Of a stretch of 64,000 bases of DNA, positions 8,350 through 16,393 are shown one piece after another; position 1 is the first letter of the stretch; each line of letters begins with the position of its first letter. Source of the stretch: RGIG4079 sp045596365 (GTDB taxonomy: Bacteria > Bacteroidota > Bacteroidia > Bacteroidales > Muribaculaceae). The position numbers were made by a program, and so were the translations under genes. The stretch covers positions 1 through 64,000 of the forward strand of contig JAZOCE010000001.1 in NCBI GenBank assembly GCA_045596365.1, given 5' to 3'. Below the pieces are notes generated by a model. The model made no database searches. It saw nothing but the letters and a program-made list of their open reading frames with translations, and was not told where the DNA came from.

Positions 8350-9138
8350 ATGTCACATTCTCGTAAAGAAAAAATTGAGGCATTAGGGAAGGTTATTGAT
8401 ACCCTTGATATATTGAGAGAAAAATGTCCTTGGGATAGAAAACAAACTAATGAAAGTCTACGTCCAAATACAATTGAGGAGGTTTATGAGTTATGTGATG
8501 CTCTTTTAAATAATGATGATGAAAATATAAAAAAAGAACTTGGAGATGTTTTGCTCCATGTTCTTTTTTATTCGAAAATAGGGGAAGAGAAAGCGATATT
8601 TGATGTTGCTGATGTTGCTGATGCTTTAAATGCAAAGTTGATATTTCGTCATCCTCACATCTTCGGTTCTACTGAAGTTAAGGACGCTCATGAGGTAGAG
8701 CAAAACTGGGAACAGATTAAGCTCAAAGAAAAAGGAGGGAATAAGACTGTTCTTGCTGGAGTCCCATCAGCATTGCCGGCAATGATAAAAGCTGATCGTA
8801 TTCAGGAAAAAGCAGCAAATGTAGGCTTTGATTGGGATGGTGTTAACGGAGCATGGGATAAACTAATGGAAGAAGTAGCTGAGTTTAAGCGTGAGGCAGA
8901 AAAAATGGATCGTGAAAAAATGGAATCAGAAATGGGGGACCTCATTTTCAGTATAATTAATGTTTCACGATTGTATAAAATAAATCCCGAAAACGCATTA
9001 GAAAAGACTAATAAAAAGTTTATTGCCCGATTTAATTACTTAGAACAAAGAGCTATCTCTTTAGGCAGAAAATTAAAAGAAATGACACTATCGGAGATGG
9101 ACGAGTTGTGGAACGAGGCAAAGTCTAAAGGACTATAA
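8350..9138 (+). CDS. mazG: Nucleoside triphosphate pyrophosphohydrolase MazG
   Basis: A 262-residue protein with two tandem MazG domains, as in the E. coli type. The first has CPWDRKQT and the metal-binding helix IEEVYELCDAL (about residues 17-50) with ELGDVLLHVLFY. The second has FDWDGV, EEVAEFKRE and EMGDLIFSIINV (about 155-215). It hydrolyses (d)NTPs to NMP and pyrophosphate, cleaning nucleotide pools or lowering ppGpp. Only 3 bases separate it from dsbD and 12 from topB, so it is cotranscribed. A 9-base tandem duplication at about 8604-8621 encodes DVADVAD in the variable middle of domain 1. Confidence 0.93.
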   Translation: MSHSRKEKIEALGKVIDTLDILREKCPWDRKQTNESLRPNTIEEVYELCDALLNNDDENIKKELGDVLLHVLFYSKIGEEKAIFDVADVADALNAKLIFRHPHIFGSTEVKDAHEVEQNWEQIKLKEKGGNKTVLAGVPSALPAMIKADRIQEKAANVGFDWDGVNGAWDKLMEEVAEFKREAEKMDREKMESEMGDLIFSIINVSRLYKINPENALEKTNKKFIARFNYLEQRAISLGRKLKEMTLSEMDELWNEAKSKGL

Positions 9139-9150
9139 TTTATTGTTGTC

Positions 9151-11193
9151 GTGAAGCTTTGTATTACAGAAAAACCAAGTGTCGCAAAAGATATTGCGAC
9201 AATCTTAGGAGCTAATGTTAAACGTGATGGTTATTACGAGGGGGGAGATTATAAAGTTACCTGGACTTTTGGCCATTTGTGTACGCTGAAAGAACCTGCT
9301 GATTATACTGATTTATGGAAACGCTGGTCGTTAGGTGCATTGCCAATGTTGCCGCCAAAGTTTAGCATAAAATTGATAAAACAAGAAAGTATCATTAGGC
9401 AATTTAATGTCATTAAAAACTTAATAGCAGAAGCCTCTGAAGTTATTAATTGTGGTGATGCCGGACAAGAGGGAGAACTGATTCAACGTTGGGTGATGCA
9501 AAAAGCAGAGTGCAAATGTCCTGTGCAACGTTTGTGGATTTCATCTCTAACTGACGAATCAATAAAAGAGGGTTTTGACTCGTTAAAACCGCAAAATGAT
9601 TTTGATAATTTGTATTATGCGGGATTATCAAGAGCTATAGGAGATTGGATATTAGGAATGAATGCAACCCGTTTATATTCATTGAAATATTCCTCATCAG
9701 GAAATGTCTTGTCGATTGGTCGTGTTCAAACACCAACGTTAGCTCTGATTGTCCAACGACAGCATGAGATTGATAATTTCGAGCCTGAAGATTATTGGGA
9801 ATTAAAAACACAATATAGAAACATTACATTTAATGTTGTTTCAGGAAAATATAAAAAAGAGGAAGAAGCCAAAGAGGCATTATTAAAGATTGTTGGATTG
9901 CCATTGACAATAACTGATGTCTCAGAAAAGAAAGGAAAAGAGGCTCCTCCAAGATTGTTTGATTTGACATCGCTACAAGTTGAATGTAATAAAAAGTGGG
10001 GGTGGACTGCCGACGAAACATTGAAATTAATACAATCATTGTATGAGAAAAAGGTAACTACATATCCTCGTGTTGACACAACGTATTTGAGTGATGATAT
10101 ATACTCTAAAGTCCCTGTTATATTGAAACAGATGACTCCTTATGCCAATATTATTGCCCCTGTTTTGAAATCAAAGATTCCTAAAAGTAAAAAGGTCTTT
10201 GATAATTCAAAGGTAACAGATCACCATGCTATTATCCCCACTGGACAATCTCCTTGTTCTCTTGTTGGAGATGAACGTAAGATGTATCATCTAATAGCAC
10301 AAAGATTTATATCAGCATTTTATCCTGATTGTGAATTCTCCTCAACAATAGTGTTAGCTGACGTAAATGAGGTTAATTTTAAAGCGACAGGAAAGGTTAT
10401 TGTAAATCCTGGATGGAGAGATGTCTATTCAGATTCAACTGATAAATTATCTAAAGAAGAGCAAGGCGATAAAATATTACCCCATTTTGAAGTGGGGGAG
10501 AGTGGTAATCATGAGCCATCGCTACTTAAGAAATCAACTCAACCGCCCAAATATTATACAGAGGGTTCTTTGTTGCGTGCAATGGAGTCGGCAGGAAAAA
10601 TGGTTGATGATGAAGAGTTGCGCGAAGCAATGAAAGAAAATGGAATAGGTCGACCTTCTACTCGTGCCGCAATAATAGAAACTTTGTTTAAACGCCGATA
10701 TATATATCGAGAACGTAAAAATATTTTGGCAACCCAAGCTGGGATTGATTTGATTGCAACAATTAATGAAGAATTACTTAAGAGTGCGAAACTAACAGGT
10801 ATATGGGAAAATAAGTTGCGACGAATTGAGCGCGGCGATTATTCTGCAAATGAATTTATTGCAGAATTAAAAGAGCAAATTTCTTCAATTGTAGTTAGTG
10901 TTTTGAGTGATAACTCTTCAAAACGTATCATTGTTGATAAAGAAGAAAAAAAAGACGTTAAATCCAAAAGAAAGCGTACTGATACATATAAAGAACAGAC
11001 GCATCGTATTACAAAATTGGATCAGGTCTTATGCCCAAAATGTGGTAAAGGGCATATATTAAAGGGTAAAACAGCATATGGCTGTAGTGAATATAAATCA
11101 GGCTGCGATTTAATATTGTCGTTTGATGTGTATTCAGCGGAATTGTCGCCATCAAAATTATCTAAGCAAATAAAGAAAAATTATAATGAATAA
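9151..11193 (+). CDS. topB: DNA topoisomerase III
   Basis: A 680-residue type IA topoisomerase that relaxes or decatenates DNA by single-strand passage. The N-terminal Toprim domain has the glutamate in ITEKPSVAKDIA and acidic residues in GDAGQEGEL. The active-site tyrosine is Tyr305 in TTYPRVDTTYL. GIGRPSTRAAIIETL is the conserved region of the central domains. The C-terminus has a topoisomerase zinc-finger-like segment (CPKCGKGHI ... GCSEYKSGCD). The start codon is GTG (9151). The stop overlaps the next ATG in a TAATG junction. A plain chromosomal copy is likely given the operon with dsbD and mazG; TopB copies on conjugative elements also exist, but no transfer genes are near. Confidence 0.93.
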   Translation: MKLCITEKPSVAKDIATILGANVKRDGYYEGGDYKVTWTFGHLCTLKEPADYTDLWKRWSLGALPMLPPKFSIKLIKQESIIRQFNVIKNLIAEASEVINCGDAGQEGELIQRWVMQKAECKCPVQRLWISSLTDESIKEGFDSLKPQNDFDNLYYAGLSRAIGDWILGMNATRLYSLKYSSSGNVLSIGRVQTPTLALIVQRQHEIDNFEPEDYWELKTQYRNITFNVVSGKYKKEEEAKEALLKIVGLPLTITDVSEKKGKEAPPRLFDLTSLQVECNKKWGWTADETLKLIQSLYEKKVTTYPRVDTTYLSDDIYSKVPVILKQMTPYANIIAPVLKSKIPKSKKVFDNSKVTDHHAIIPTGQSPCSLVGDERKMYHLIAQRFISAFYPDCEFSSTIVLADVNEVNFKATGKVIVNPGWRDVYSDSTDKLSKEEQGDKILPHFEVGESGNHEPSLLKKSTQPPKYYTEGSLLRAMESAGKMVDDEELREAMKENGIGRPSTRAAIIETLFKRRYIYRERKNILATQAGIDLIATINEELLKSAKLTGIWENKLRRIERGDYSANEFIAELKEQISSIVVSVLSDNSSKRIIVDKEEKKDVKSKRKRTDTYKEQTHRITKLDQVLCPKCGKGHILKGKTAYGCSEYKSGCDLILSFDVYSAELSPSKLSKQIKKNYNE

Positions 11194-11702
11194 TGAATAA
11201 TGAACTTTTCCCTATAGTAGATGTTAATGGCAATATAATAGGTAGTGCCACACGCCGAGAATGTCATTCTGAAACAATGTTGTTGCATCCGGTTGTACAT
11301 CTTCATGTTTTTAGAAAAGATGGAGCTGTATATCTTCAAAAGAGGTCTATGAATAAAGATATTCAACCGGGTAAATGGGATACAGCAGTAGGAGGTCATG
11401 TCGATTTAGGCGAGTCTATATATATAGCAGTTAAAAGAGAAGCAAAGGAAGAACTTGGAATTGATGTTGACTCTCCTAAATATCTATGTTCATACACATT
11501 TCAATCTTCAATAGAGCATGAATTGGTAAGTGTATTTTGTATATATGTAGATGATGATTTTTCTCCTGTTTTGTCATCAGAAGAGATTGATGAAAGTCGT
11601 TTTTGGAGTGAGGCTGAAATTGTGGATGTAATAGGAAAAGGAGTGTTAACGCCTAATTTTGAACAAGAATTTAATCGCATAAAAGAATATATTAATAAGT
11701 AA
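11193..11702 (+). CDS. Nudix hydrolase
   Basis: A 169-residue protein with an intact Nudix box at residues 68-90: G, five residues, E, seven residues, REAKEELGI, which fits GX5EX7REUXEEXGU. The preceding DTAVGGHV and the overall layout (NGNIIGSATRREC at the start, then HPVVHLHVF) resemble the isopentenyl-diphosphate-isomerase-like/YfcD branch of Nudix enzymes. The substrate is not predictable. Translation is probably coupled to topB through the TAATG overlap, and to the next gene through a second TAATG at 11700. A 7-base tandem repeat (aataatg) surrounds its start. Confidence 0.9.
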   Translation: MNNELFPIVDVNGNIIGSATRRECHSETMLLHPVVHLHVFRKDGAVYLQKRSMNKDIQPGKWDTAVGGHVDLGESIYIAVKREAKEELGIDVDSPKYLCSYTFQSSIEHELVSVFCIYVDDDFSPVLSSEEIDESRFWSEAEIVDVIGKGVLTPNFEQEFNRIKEYINK

Positions 11703-11899
11703 TGTTTGATCTTTCAATTAATATGATATTACAATATCTTGCAGTTATAATAATTTTAATTGTAGCTGTGATTTTTGTCTTAAAGAAAGTTCGGCGTTAT
11801 AATAAAAGATTGCCTCATAATGATAATTGTGTAGAATGTGGATTATATGAATCATGTGTAAGAAAAGAGAAGAAAAGTTGTACTGAGACTAAGAAATAA
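11702..11899 (+). CDS. Small Cys-rich single-pass membrane protein
   Basis: A 65-residue protein: one hydrophobic segment (about residues 8-27, LQYLAVIIILIVAVIFVL), a basic KKVRRYNKR stop-transfer, then a tail with CVECGLYESC and a final Cys before ETKK. The tail resembles the Cys motif of FeoB-associated Cys-rich membrane proteins, but no feoB is nearby, so the role is unknown. Its ATG overlaps the Nudix stop (TAATG), which supports real, coupled translation. It is the last gene of the dsbD unit. The cysteines could bind metal or act in thiol exchange, and the distant dsbD partner makes the second idea attractive but unproven. Confidence 0.7.
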   Translation: MFDLSINMILQYLAVIIILIVAVIFVLKKVRRYNKRLPHNDNCVECGLYESCVRKEKKSCTETKK

Positions 11900-11925
11900 A
11901 AACTTTTTATAAAAGTTCAATGACT

Positions 11926-11957
11926 ATTGCATAATTAAAAACTAAGTATTAACTTTG
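11926..11957 (+). promoter_or_regulatory. Promoter of tRNA-Cys
   Basis: ATTG (11926-11929), a 20-base spacer and TAACTTTG (11950-11957) fit the Bacteroidota TTTG-N19-21-TAnnTTTG pattern with one mismatch. The -7 motif ends 20 bases before the tRNA. Confidence 0.7.
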
Positions 11958-11977
11958 CACTCACAAAATCACGACAA

Positions 11978-12049
11978 GGTTCCTTGGATGAGTGGCTTAG
12001 TCAGCGGTCTGCAAAACCGTGTACGGCGGTTCGAATCCGCCAGGAACCT
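11978..12049 (+). tRNA. tRNA-Cys (anticodon GCA)
   Basis: A 72-base cloverleaf. The acceptor GGTTCCT pairs perfectly with AGGAACC. The anticodon stem GCGGT/ACCGT encloses loop CTGCAAA with anticodon GCA. The T-arm is GGCGG-TTCGAAT-CCGCC and the discriminator base is T; CCA is not encoded. The D-stem is short, as in other bacterial tRNA-Cys. It has its own promoter and is followed at once by a terminator. Confidence 0.95.
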
Positions 12050-12050
12050 C

Positions 12051-12088
12051 AAAAAAAACGAGTTCTTGTTTTTAGAACTCGTTTTTTT
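12051..12088. terminator. Bidirectional terminator after tRNA-Cys
   Basis: CGAGTTCT (12059-12066) pairs with AGAACTCG (12074-12081). It is flanked by eight A on the left and seven T on the right, so it can stop tRNA-Cys (plus) and the convergent CBM9-like gene (minus). Confidence 0.85.
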
Positions 12089-12106
12089 GTATTTACATGC
12101 TTTCTG

Positions 12107-12763
12107 TCAGTCTAGGATGATATTCCCAAAAAATTCTTGGCAATGAAAATTAGGCTTGTCGGTCTTAATAGGATTCCAACTCATGTAGTGTGGTAGAGAT
12201 GTGCCTGATGCACATTTGTAAAAGTTACCTTTTATTGCAATTGGTTTTCCCTCATATTTTAAGCCAATTAAATCAAGTGGTATTGCGATAGTTAAATTCC
12301 ATGTAAATAGACCTTCAATTTCATTAAATGGCTTTGAGCCACATGATGCATATCTTATTACTTGCGCTAACTCATCGTCAGTGAGACGTGTAGGGCTCTT
12401 GCGCTCAGTGCGATGTGATGCGTTAATAGTCCCGATGCAATTAAATTCAAAGTTCCAATAATGATTGTCGCATTTAGGTGCAATAAAGAATTCTACGCAT
12501 GAGTCTTCACTAACAGGAGAATTGTTTAAATAGTTTACAGCACGAAGGTAATTACAACGAACAAAAAAGTCCACGTAAATGTATTTTTCAGAATGTGCTA
12601 TGGCAAATGTTGTTAATGGCTGATATGGGTATTGGTCTGCCCAATTAATAGATTGGATCATTTGTCGTTCCCCTTTTTCTTCAAGAATAGTGCTAATCTC
12701 TGAAATATTATATTCTTCAAGATTAGGGATAAAAGGGATGTGTAATGTAGGTTGTTTATCCAT
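12107..12763 (-). CDS. CBM9-like carbohydrate-binding domain protein
   Basis: A 218-residue protein built of one family-9-like carbohydrate-binding beta-sandwich. Features are the early ISTILEEKGERQMI strand region, FAIAHSEKYIYVDFFVR, the DSCVEFFI strand, NFEFNCIG, and a late FYKCASGTSLPHYMSWNPI with FHCQEFFG. It has no signal peptide and no catalytic module, although CBM9-like domains are usually parts of secreted enzymes. Its first 8 bases overlap the lysE-like gene, so they are translated together. Cytoplasmic location and ligand are open. The family call rests on recognised motif order. Confidence 0.75.
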   Translation of the reverse strand: MDKQPTLHIPFIPNLEEYNISEISTILEEKGERQMIQSINWADQYPYQPLTTFAIAHSEKYIYVDFFVRCNYLRAVNYLNNSPVSEDSCVEFFIAPKCDNHYWNFEFNCIGTINASHRTERKSPTRLTDDELAQVIRYASCGSKPFNEIEGLFTWNLTIAIPLDLIGLKYEGKPIAIKGNFYKCASGTSLPHYMSWNPIKTDKPNFHCQEFFGNIILD

Positions 12764-13409
12764 GGATAGTTTGTATGTAATCGTTAATTCCTAATATGAA
12801 GCCTATTACTGCCATTACGATGAGTAATGTGGCAATAATTCGATTGATTAATTTTAATGATCTAATGTTAAAATGCGAGCGCACCTTATTTACAAAAAAA
12901 GTGATGGTAAACCACCATAAAGCAGCTCCGATAAAAATAGACAAATAACCAACGATGTAGTGATAAAATTTAAATTCAGGCAACATGAAATTAAATCGTG
13001 CGAAAAGTCCAATGATGAAAAATAAAATCAATGGATTTGATAGTGTTAAGAAAAAGCCACTGACAAGATCTGTCCAATAAGTATTGGTCTGTTGTGTAGC
13101 CGGCTTTAATGCCCTTGTAGGATTTTTCTTAAATAAATATATCCCAAATGCTACGATTACTAAACTGCCTAATATTTTTAATAATATTTGGTGTGTTTCA
13201 ATAAGGTCTGTAATAAATGATAATCCTAATCCTGTGAGTAAACAATAGAATAGATCGGAGAATGCAGCTCCTATGCCGGTAAAAAATGCCGGCCATTGCC
13301 CTTTGTTAAGGGTACGTTGGATACATAACATGCCAATAGGTCCCATTGGAGCTGAAATTAAGATACCAATAGCTATTCCTCTGATAATTATGTAAGCAAA
13401 ATCTTCCAT
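12756..13409 (-). CDS. LysE family translocator
   Basis: A 217-residue inner-membrane protein with six predicted hydrophobic segments. The LysE/RhtB signature is ISAPMGPIGMLCIQRTLNKG near residues 18-37, with FFTGIGAAFSDLFY and TLSNPLILFFI further on. The family exports amino acids or related small molecules; the substrate is unknown. The promoter element ends only 7 bases before the ATG, so the transcript should be leaderless or nearly so. The -33 element sits in the T-tract of the terminator of the upstream amylase gene. The CBM9-like gene overlaps its end by 8 bases. Confidence 0.88.
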   Translation of the reverse strand: MEDFAYIIIRGIAIGILISAPMGPIGMLCIQRTLNKGQWPAFFTGIGAAFSDLFYCLLTGLGLSFITDLIETHQILLKILGSLVIVAFGIYLFKKNPTRALKPATQQTNTYWTDLVSGFFLTLSNPLILFFIIGLFARFNFMLPEFKFYHYIVGYLSIFIGAALWWFTITFFVNKVRSHFNIRSLKLINRIIATLLIVMAVIGFILGINDYIQTIHG

Positions 13410-13416
13410 TAATATA

Positions 13417-13448
13417 CAAAGATAGTCAATGAAATTATTAGTTGCAAA
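13417..13448 (-). promoter_or_regulatory. Promoter of the lysE-like/CBM9-like unit
   Basis: On the minus strand TTTG (13448-13445), 20 bases, then TATCTTTG (13424-13417): an exact match to the Bacteroidota consensus. Transcription should begin about 5-8 bases further, at or next to the ATG at 13409. Confidence 0.8.
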
Positions 13449-13490
13449 AAAAAATAAAGGTCTCGGAAAAATCTTCCGAAACCTTTATTT
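13446..13490 (-). terminator. Terminator of the secreted amylase gene
   Basis: On the minus strand AAATAAAGGT (13490-13481) pairs with ACCTTTATTT (13461-13452). An inner TCGGAA/TTCCGA stem and a T-run at 13451-13446 complete it. Confidence 0.85.
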
Positions 13491-13506
13491 TGTGGGATAG
13501 AATATA

Positions 13507-16263
13507 TTATTTTACAATAACCTTTGTAATATTGCCATCAACATTTACAATGTATAGTCCAGCAGGAACTTGTAGAGAGTTATAAACTTGTCCTGAAATT
13601 GAATAGATGTTTACATTGTTGTATTCGCCTGTAATTTTAACTTCACCTTGACCGCCAAATACTACAGGCTTATTGTGTATGTCAATTATGTTTTCGTCAA
13701 TTCCAGATACATTTTTATTGACAATAACAACATATCCGTTGTTTGGAAGTGTGACTTTCCCTGTTGACGCATCAAATGTAGGCTCTGTCCCGTAGCTTTT
13801 ACTTGCAATTACATAGTCACTATTATTAGTACTATTAAATGGAATGCTACTGATTGTTCGAGACCCATTTGAAGACATTGTGTTAATTACGCAGATTAGT
13901 TCTTGCGTGTTGTTGGTTAGTTTTATTAGTCGTCCTTTTGTGCTCCAGTTCTCACTATTACAATTCATTATCATTGAAGCAGCTGTCGATTGTGTGAATA
14001 AATCAGGATTTGAACGACGTAACCAGCAGAGTTCACGATATGATTGGTACAAGCCATTGCGGTCGGCATCATTGAGAAATTCCCAATTAACAATTTTTGG
14101 ATCAGTATTATTGTCAGAGCCGTTTTTGGTTGTTTGTTCATTACCAAGTTCTCCAAATTGCCAAATCATGTGAGCGCCAGGAGCTAAAAGCATTTGAGCC
14201 GCTAAACTGCCAAGTCTTCTTAGTCTTAATGATGCTTCTCTTTTGATATATGTGCTACCTTCGTTTGCTGCTTTATATCCCATGCGTTCTTCGTCGTGGC
14301 TTTCGGCATATGAAACTGTAGAGCCCCATGTGCGACCATTATTGGTTGCCAAGAATGCATTGTTGTTTGCTCCTGACGCAGAAGATGCTTTAACAAATTC
14401 GCATGATGCGTAATTAATATTTGACCAGTTCATTTGTCCATCGGTTGCCATTGCGTTTTCTTCATCAGCTCCGGCAAGGTTTTCATTGATATGATATGCA
14501 TTAGGATTAATCTCTTTTATCCAAGCATGGAATTGTTTCATATTATCAACACGAGATTGATTATAAGCTTCAGTTCCACTTCCATATTTATCACTATTAG
14601 CAAGCCCTTTAACGAGGTCAAAGCGGAAACCATCAACTTTAAATTCCTTCAACCAATATTGTAACACATCTTTCCATTGTTGACGAACAAGTGCATTCTC
14701 TTGTTTCCAGTCGTTTAATACGCTCCAATCGTGAGGGGGCGTTTCGTTATAGAAAGGATTAGAAGAAATTGGATACATTTGATACCATGGATGCAAACCA
14801 TCACTTTGATTAAATACGATATCAAGTATTACAGCGATACCTTCTTCATGGCATTTGTCAATAAATTCTTTGTAATCTTCATGAGTACCATAAGCCTTAT
14901 CTGGCGCAAAATAGAAGTTTGTATTATATCCCCATGAATTATTTCCATTAAATTCCATTATAGGCATTAATTCAACTGCATTAATGCCGAGATTTTTCAG
15001 GTATGGGATTTTTTCAATTGCTTTTCTTACGGTTCCATTACCTTCTGCTTCACCTTCTGTACCGGTAAAGTCACGGAATAACATTTCATAAATAATAAGA
15101 TCTTTTGCTGCCGGAGCATTGAAATTAGTGATATTCCAATCATAGTCATCGATATTTCCTTTATACACAGCAAGCATAATGCCGTCAATTCCTTTGTCGT
15201 ATGGATAGCTGATGAGGTTTGGATATATTGTCTCTTTTTCATTTAGCCATTTGTCATTCCATGGATCTAAAACTAATTTAGCATAAGGATCACCTACTTT
15301 GTATAAACCATCAACAATGTAATAATATGGGTATGCAGTACTATTGTCAAGACCTGAAACTGTTGTCCAGAAATAGCGATTACCGTTATAATCTTGATAT
15401 TTCATTACGTTTTTGTCAAGAGACGCATAATTGTCCCAAGAAGGAATTATCATCACATTGCTTTTGCCGGGTGCGGCTAAACAGAATGTTACACTTCCAT
15501 CAGAATTTTTTACAGCTCCCATTTTGGGGATACCACCAGGATAGGTTGCGGCTTGAGAAGGGTTTATGTATATGAAATTGACAGTTTTTGTTGCAGTAGT
15601 GCTGCCATTGTTGGCTGTTGCTGTAACTTCGTAGGAACCGGCAGATGCGAAGGTGTAGCTTTTCGATAATTGCATTGCTGATGAAGCAGAAGCTATTGAT
15701 GTTCCATTTACTTTTAGGTCAATAGAAGCATTCTCTGTAGTATTAAGTTTGAAATTAACTGTAGTACTTTTTGTTAATATAGTGCTTTCTGCATCGTGAG
15801 AGATGGCCACTTGAAAGCCCGTGGGAGCAACTGGAATGAAATTATCAGCGGTTTGTCCTTTTCCATCACCTGCACTTGCTAAACGAGCAATAATACAAAT
15901 AGATGTTACTGTTTCAGTGGCATCGGTAATCCCAAAATAAGAACGAATATTCCCAATGTTTAGAGCCCATGTGTTTTCTGAAACATAAGAGAATTTGTTT
16001 GCATCGGTATTTTCATTCCAACTGGTTTTAACATAAGCCCATGTGCCAGGACTTTTAGTTGTAAAAACTCCAATGTGGGCATATAGACCTGTAGATGCAG
16101 ATAGTCCTTGAAGTTCTGTTACTGATTGTTTATCAGCGTGAAACGTTATTACTACGTTTGAACTTGATTCTTGAAGAATGGCCGGAGAAGTAGTAAAAAC
16201 TTGTGCCATCGCACTTGTGGCGACAAGAAATATTGCCACCATAAGAAATAAGATTTTCTTCAT
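13507..16263 (-). CDS. Secreted GH13 alpha-amylase family protein with C-terminal sorting domain
   Basis: A 918-residue exported glycoside hydrolase. A Sec signal peptide (cleavage after SAMAQ) is followed by an N-terminal beta domain to about 150, an Ig-like module (about 150-230), a CBM48-like module (about 240-350) and the GH13 barrel. Catalytic residues by family position are nucleophile Asp549 (FRFDLVKG), acid/base Glu594 (INENLAG) and Asp657 (ESHDEER). The last about 75 residues (VNIYSISGQVYNS ... GLYIVNVDGNITKVIVK) look like a type A type-IX-secretion sorting domain, so the enzyme is probably surface-bound or released. It acts on alpha-glucans such as starch or glycogen; fine specificity is unknown. 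No SusC/D genes adjoin it. Confidence 0.9.
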   Translation of the reverse strand: MKKILFLMVAIFLVATSAMAQVFTTSPAILQESSSNVVITFHADKQSVTELQGLSASTGLYAHIGVFTTKSPGTWAYVKTSWNENTDANKFSYVSENTWALNIGNIRSYFGITDATETVTSICIIARLASAGDGKGQTADNFIPVAPTGFQVAISHDAESTILTKSTTVNFKLNTTENASIDLKVNGTSIASASSAMQLSKSYTFASAGSYEVTATANNGSTTATKTVNFIYINPSQAATYPGGIPKMGAVKNSDGSVTFCLAAPGKSNVMIIPSWDNYASLDKNVMKYQDYNGNRYFWTTVSGLDNSTAYPYYYIVDGLYKVGDPYAKLVLDPWNDKWLNEKETIYPNLISYPYDKGIDGIMLAVYKGNIDDYDWNITNFNAPAAKDLIIYEMLFRDFTGTEGEAEGNGTVRKAIEKIPYLKNLGINAVELMPIMEFNGNNSWGYNTNFYFAPDKAYGTHEDYKEFIDKCHEEGIAVILDIVFNQSDGLHPWYQMYPISSNPFYNETPPHDWSVLNDWKQENALVRQQWKDVLQYWLKEFKVDGFRFDLVKGLANSDKYGSGTEAYNQSRVDNMKQFHAWIKEINPNAYHINENLAGADEENAMATDGQMNWSNINYASCEFVKASSASGANNNAFLATNNGRTWGSTVSYAESHDEERMGYKAANEGSTYIKREASLRLRRLGSLAAQMLLAPGAHMIWQFGELGNEQTTKNGSDNNTDPKIVNWEFLNDADRNGLYQSYRELCWLRRSNPDLFTQSTAASMIMNCNSENWSTKGRLIKLTNNTQELICVINTMSSNGSRTISSIPFNSTNNSDYVIASKSYGTEPTFDASTGKVTLPNNGYVVIVNKNVSGIDENIIDIHNKPVVFGGQGEVKITGEYNNVNIYSISGQVYNSLQVPAGLYIVNVDGNITKVIVK

Positions 16264-16324
16264 GAGTATAAAATTTGAGTTATGTAATGATATAATAATT
16301 TATCTACATTAAAATTGCTGTTTG

Positions 16325-16332
16325 CAAAGATA
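16325..16332 (-). promoter_or_regulatory. Promoter -7 element for the secreted amylase
   Basis: TATCTTTG on the minus strand (plus-strand caaagata) fits TAnnTTTG, 61 bases before the ATG at 16263. No -33 TTTG is seen at the usual spacing. Confidence 0.5.
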
Positions 16333-16363
16333 AAAATTTTATTGTTACTATGCTATTGTTCAG

Positions 16364-16393
16364 TAAAAAAAGTTACTAAACCATAGTTTTAGT
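16364..16393 (-). terminator. Possible weak terminator after rodA
   Basis: ACTAAA/TTTAGT arms (16393-16388 and 16380-16375) overlap the rodA stop. A run of seven T on the minus strand (16371-16364) follows a few bases later. The stem is short and AT-rich. Confidence 0.45.

Noticed and set aside
8604..8621. Tandem duplication in mazG as a functional repeat
   Set aside because: Two copies of a 9-base unit in a variable loop; in frame and probably neutral.
9151..11193. topB as a marker of an integrated conjugative element
   Set aside because: It sits in a tight operon with dsbD and mazG, and no relaxase, mobilisation, integrase or conjugation genes are in the window.
11901..11917. AACTTTT/AAAAGTT hairpin after the small Cys-rich protein gene
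   Set aside because: Only A/T-rich pairs with a three-base loop; too weak to call a terminator, though the dsbD operon may run on into tRNA-Cys.
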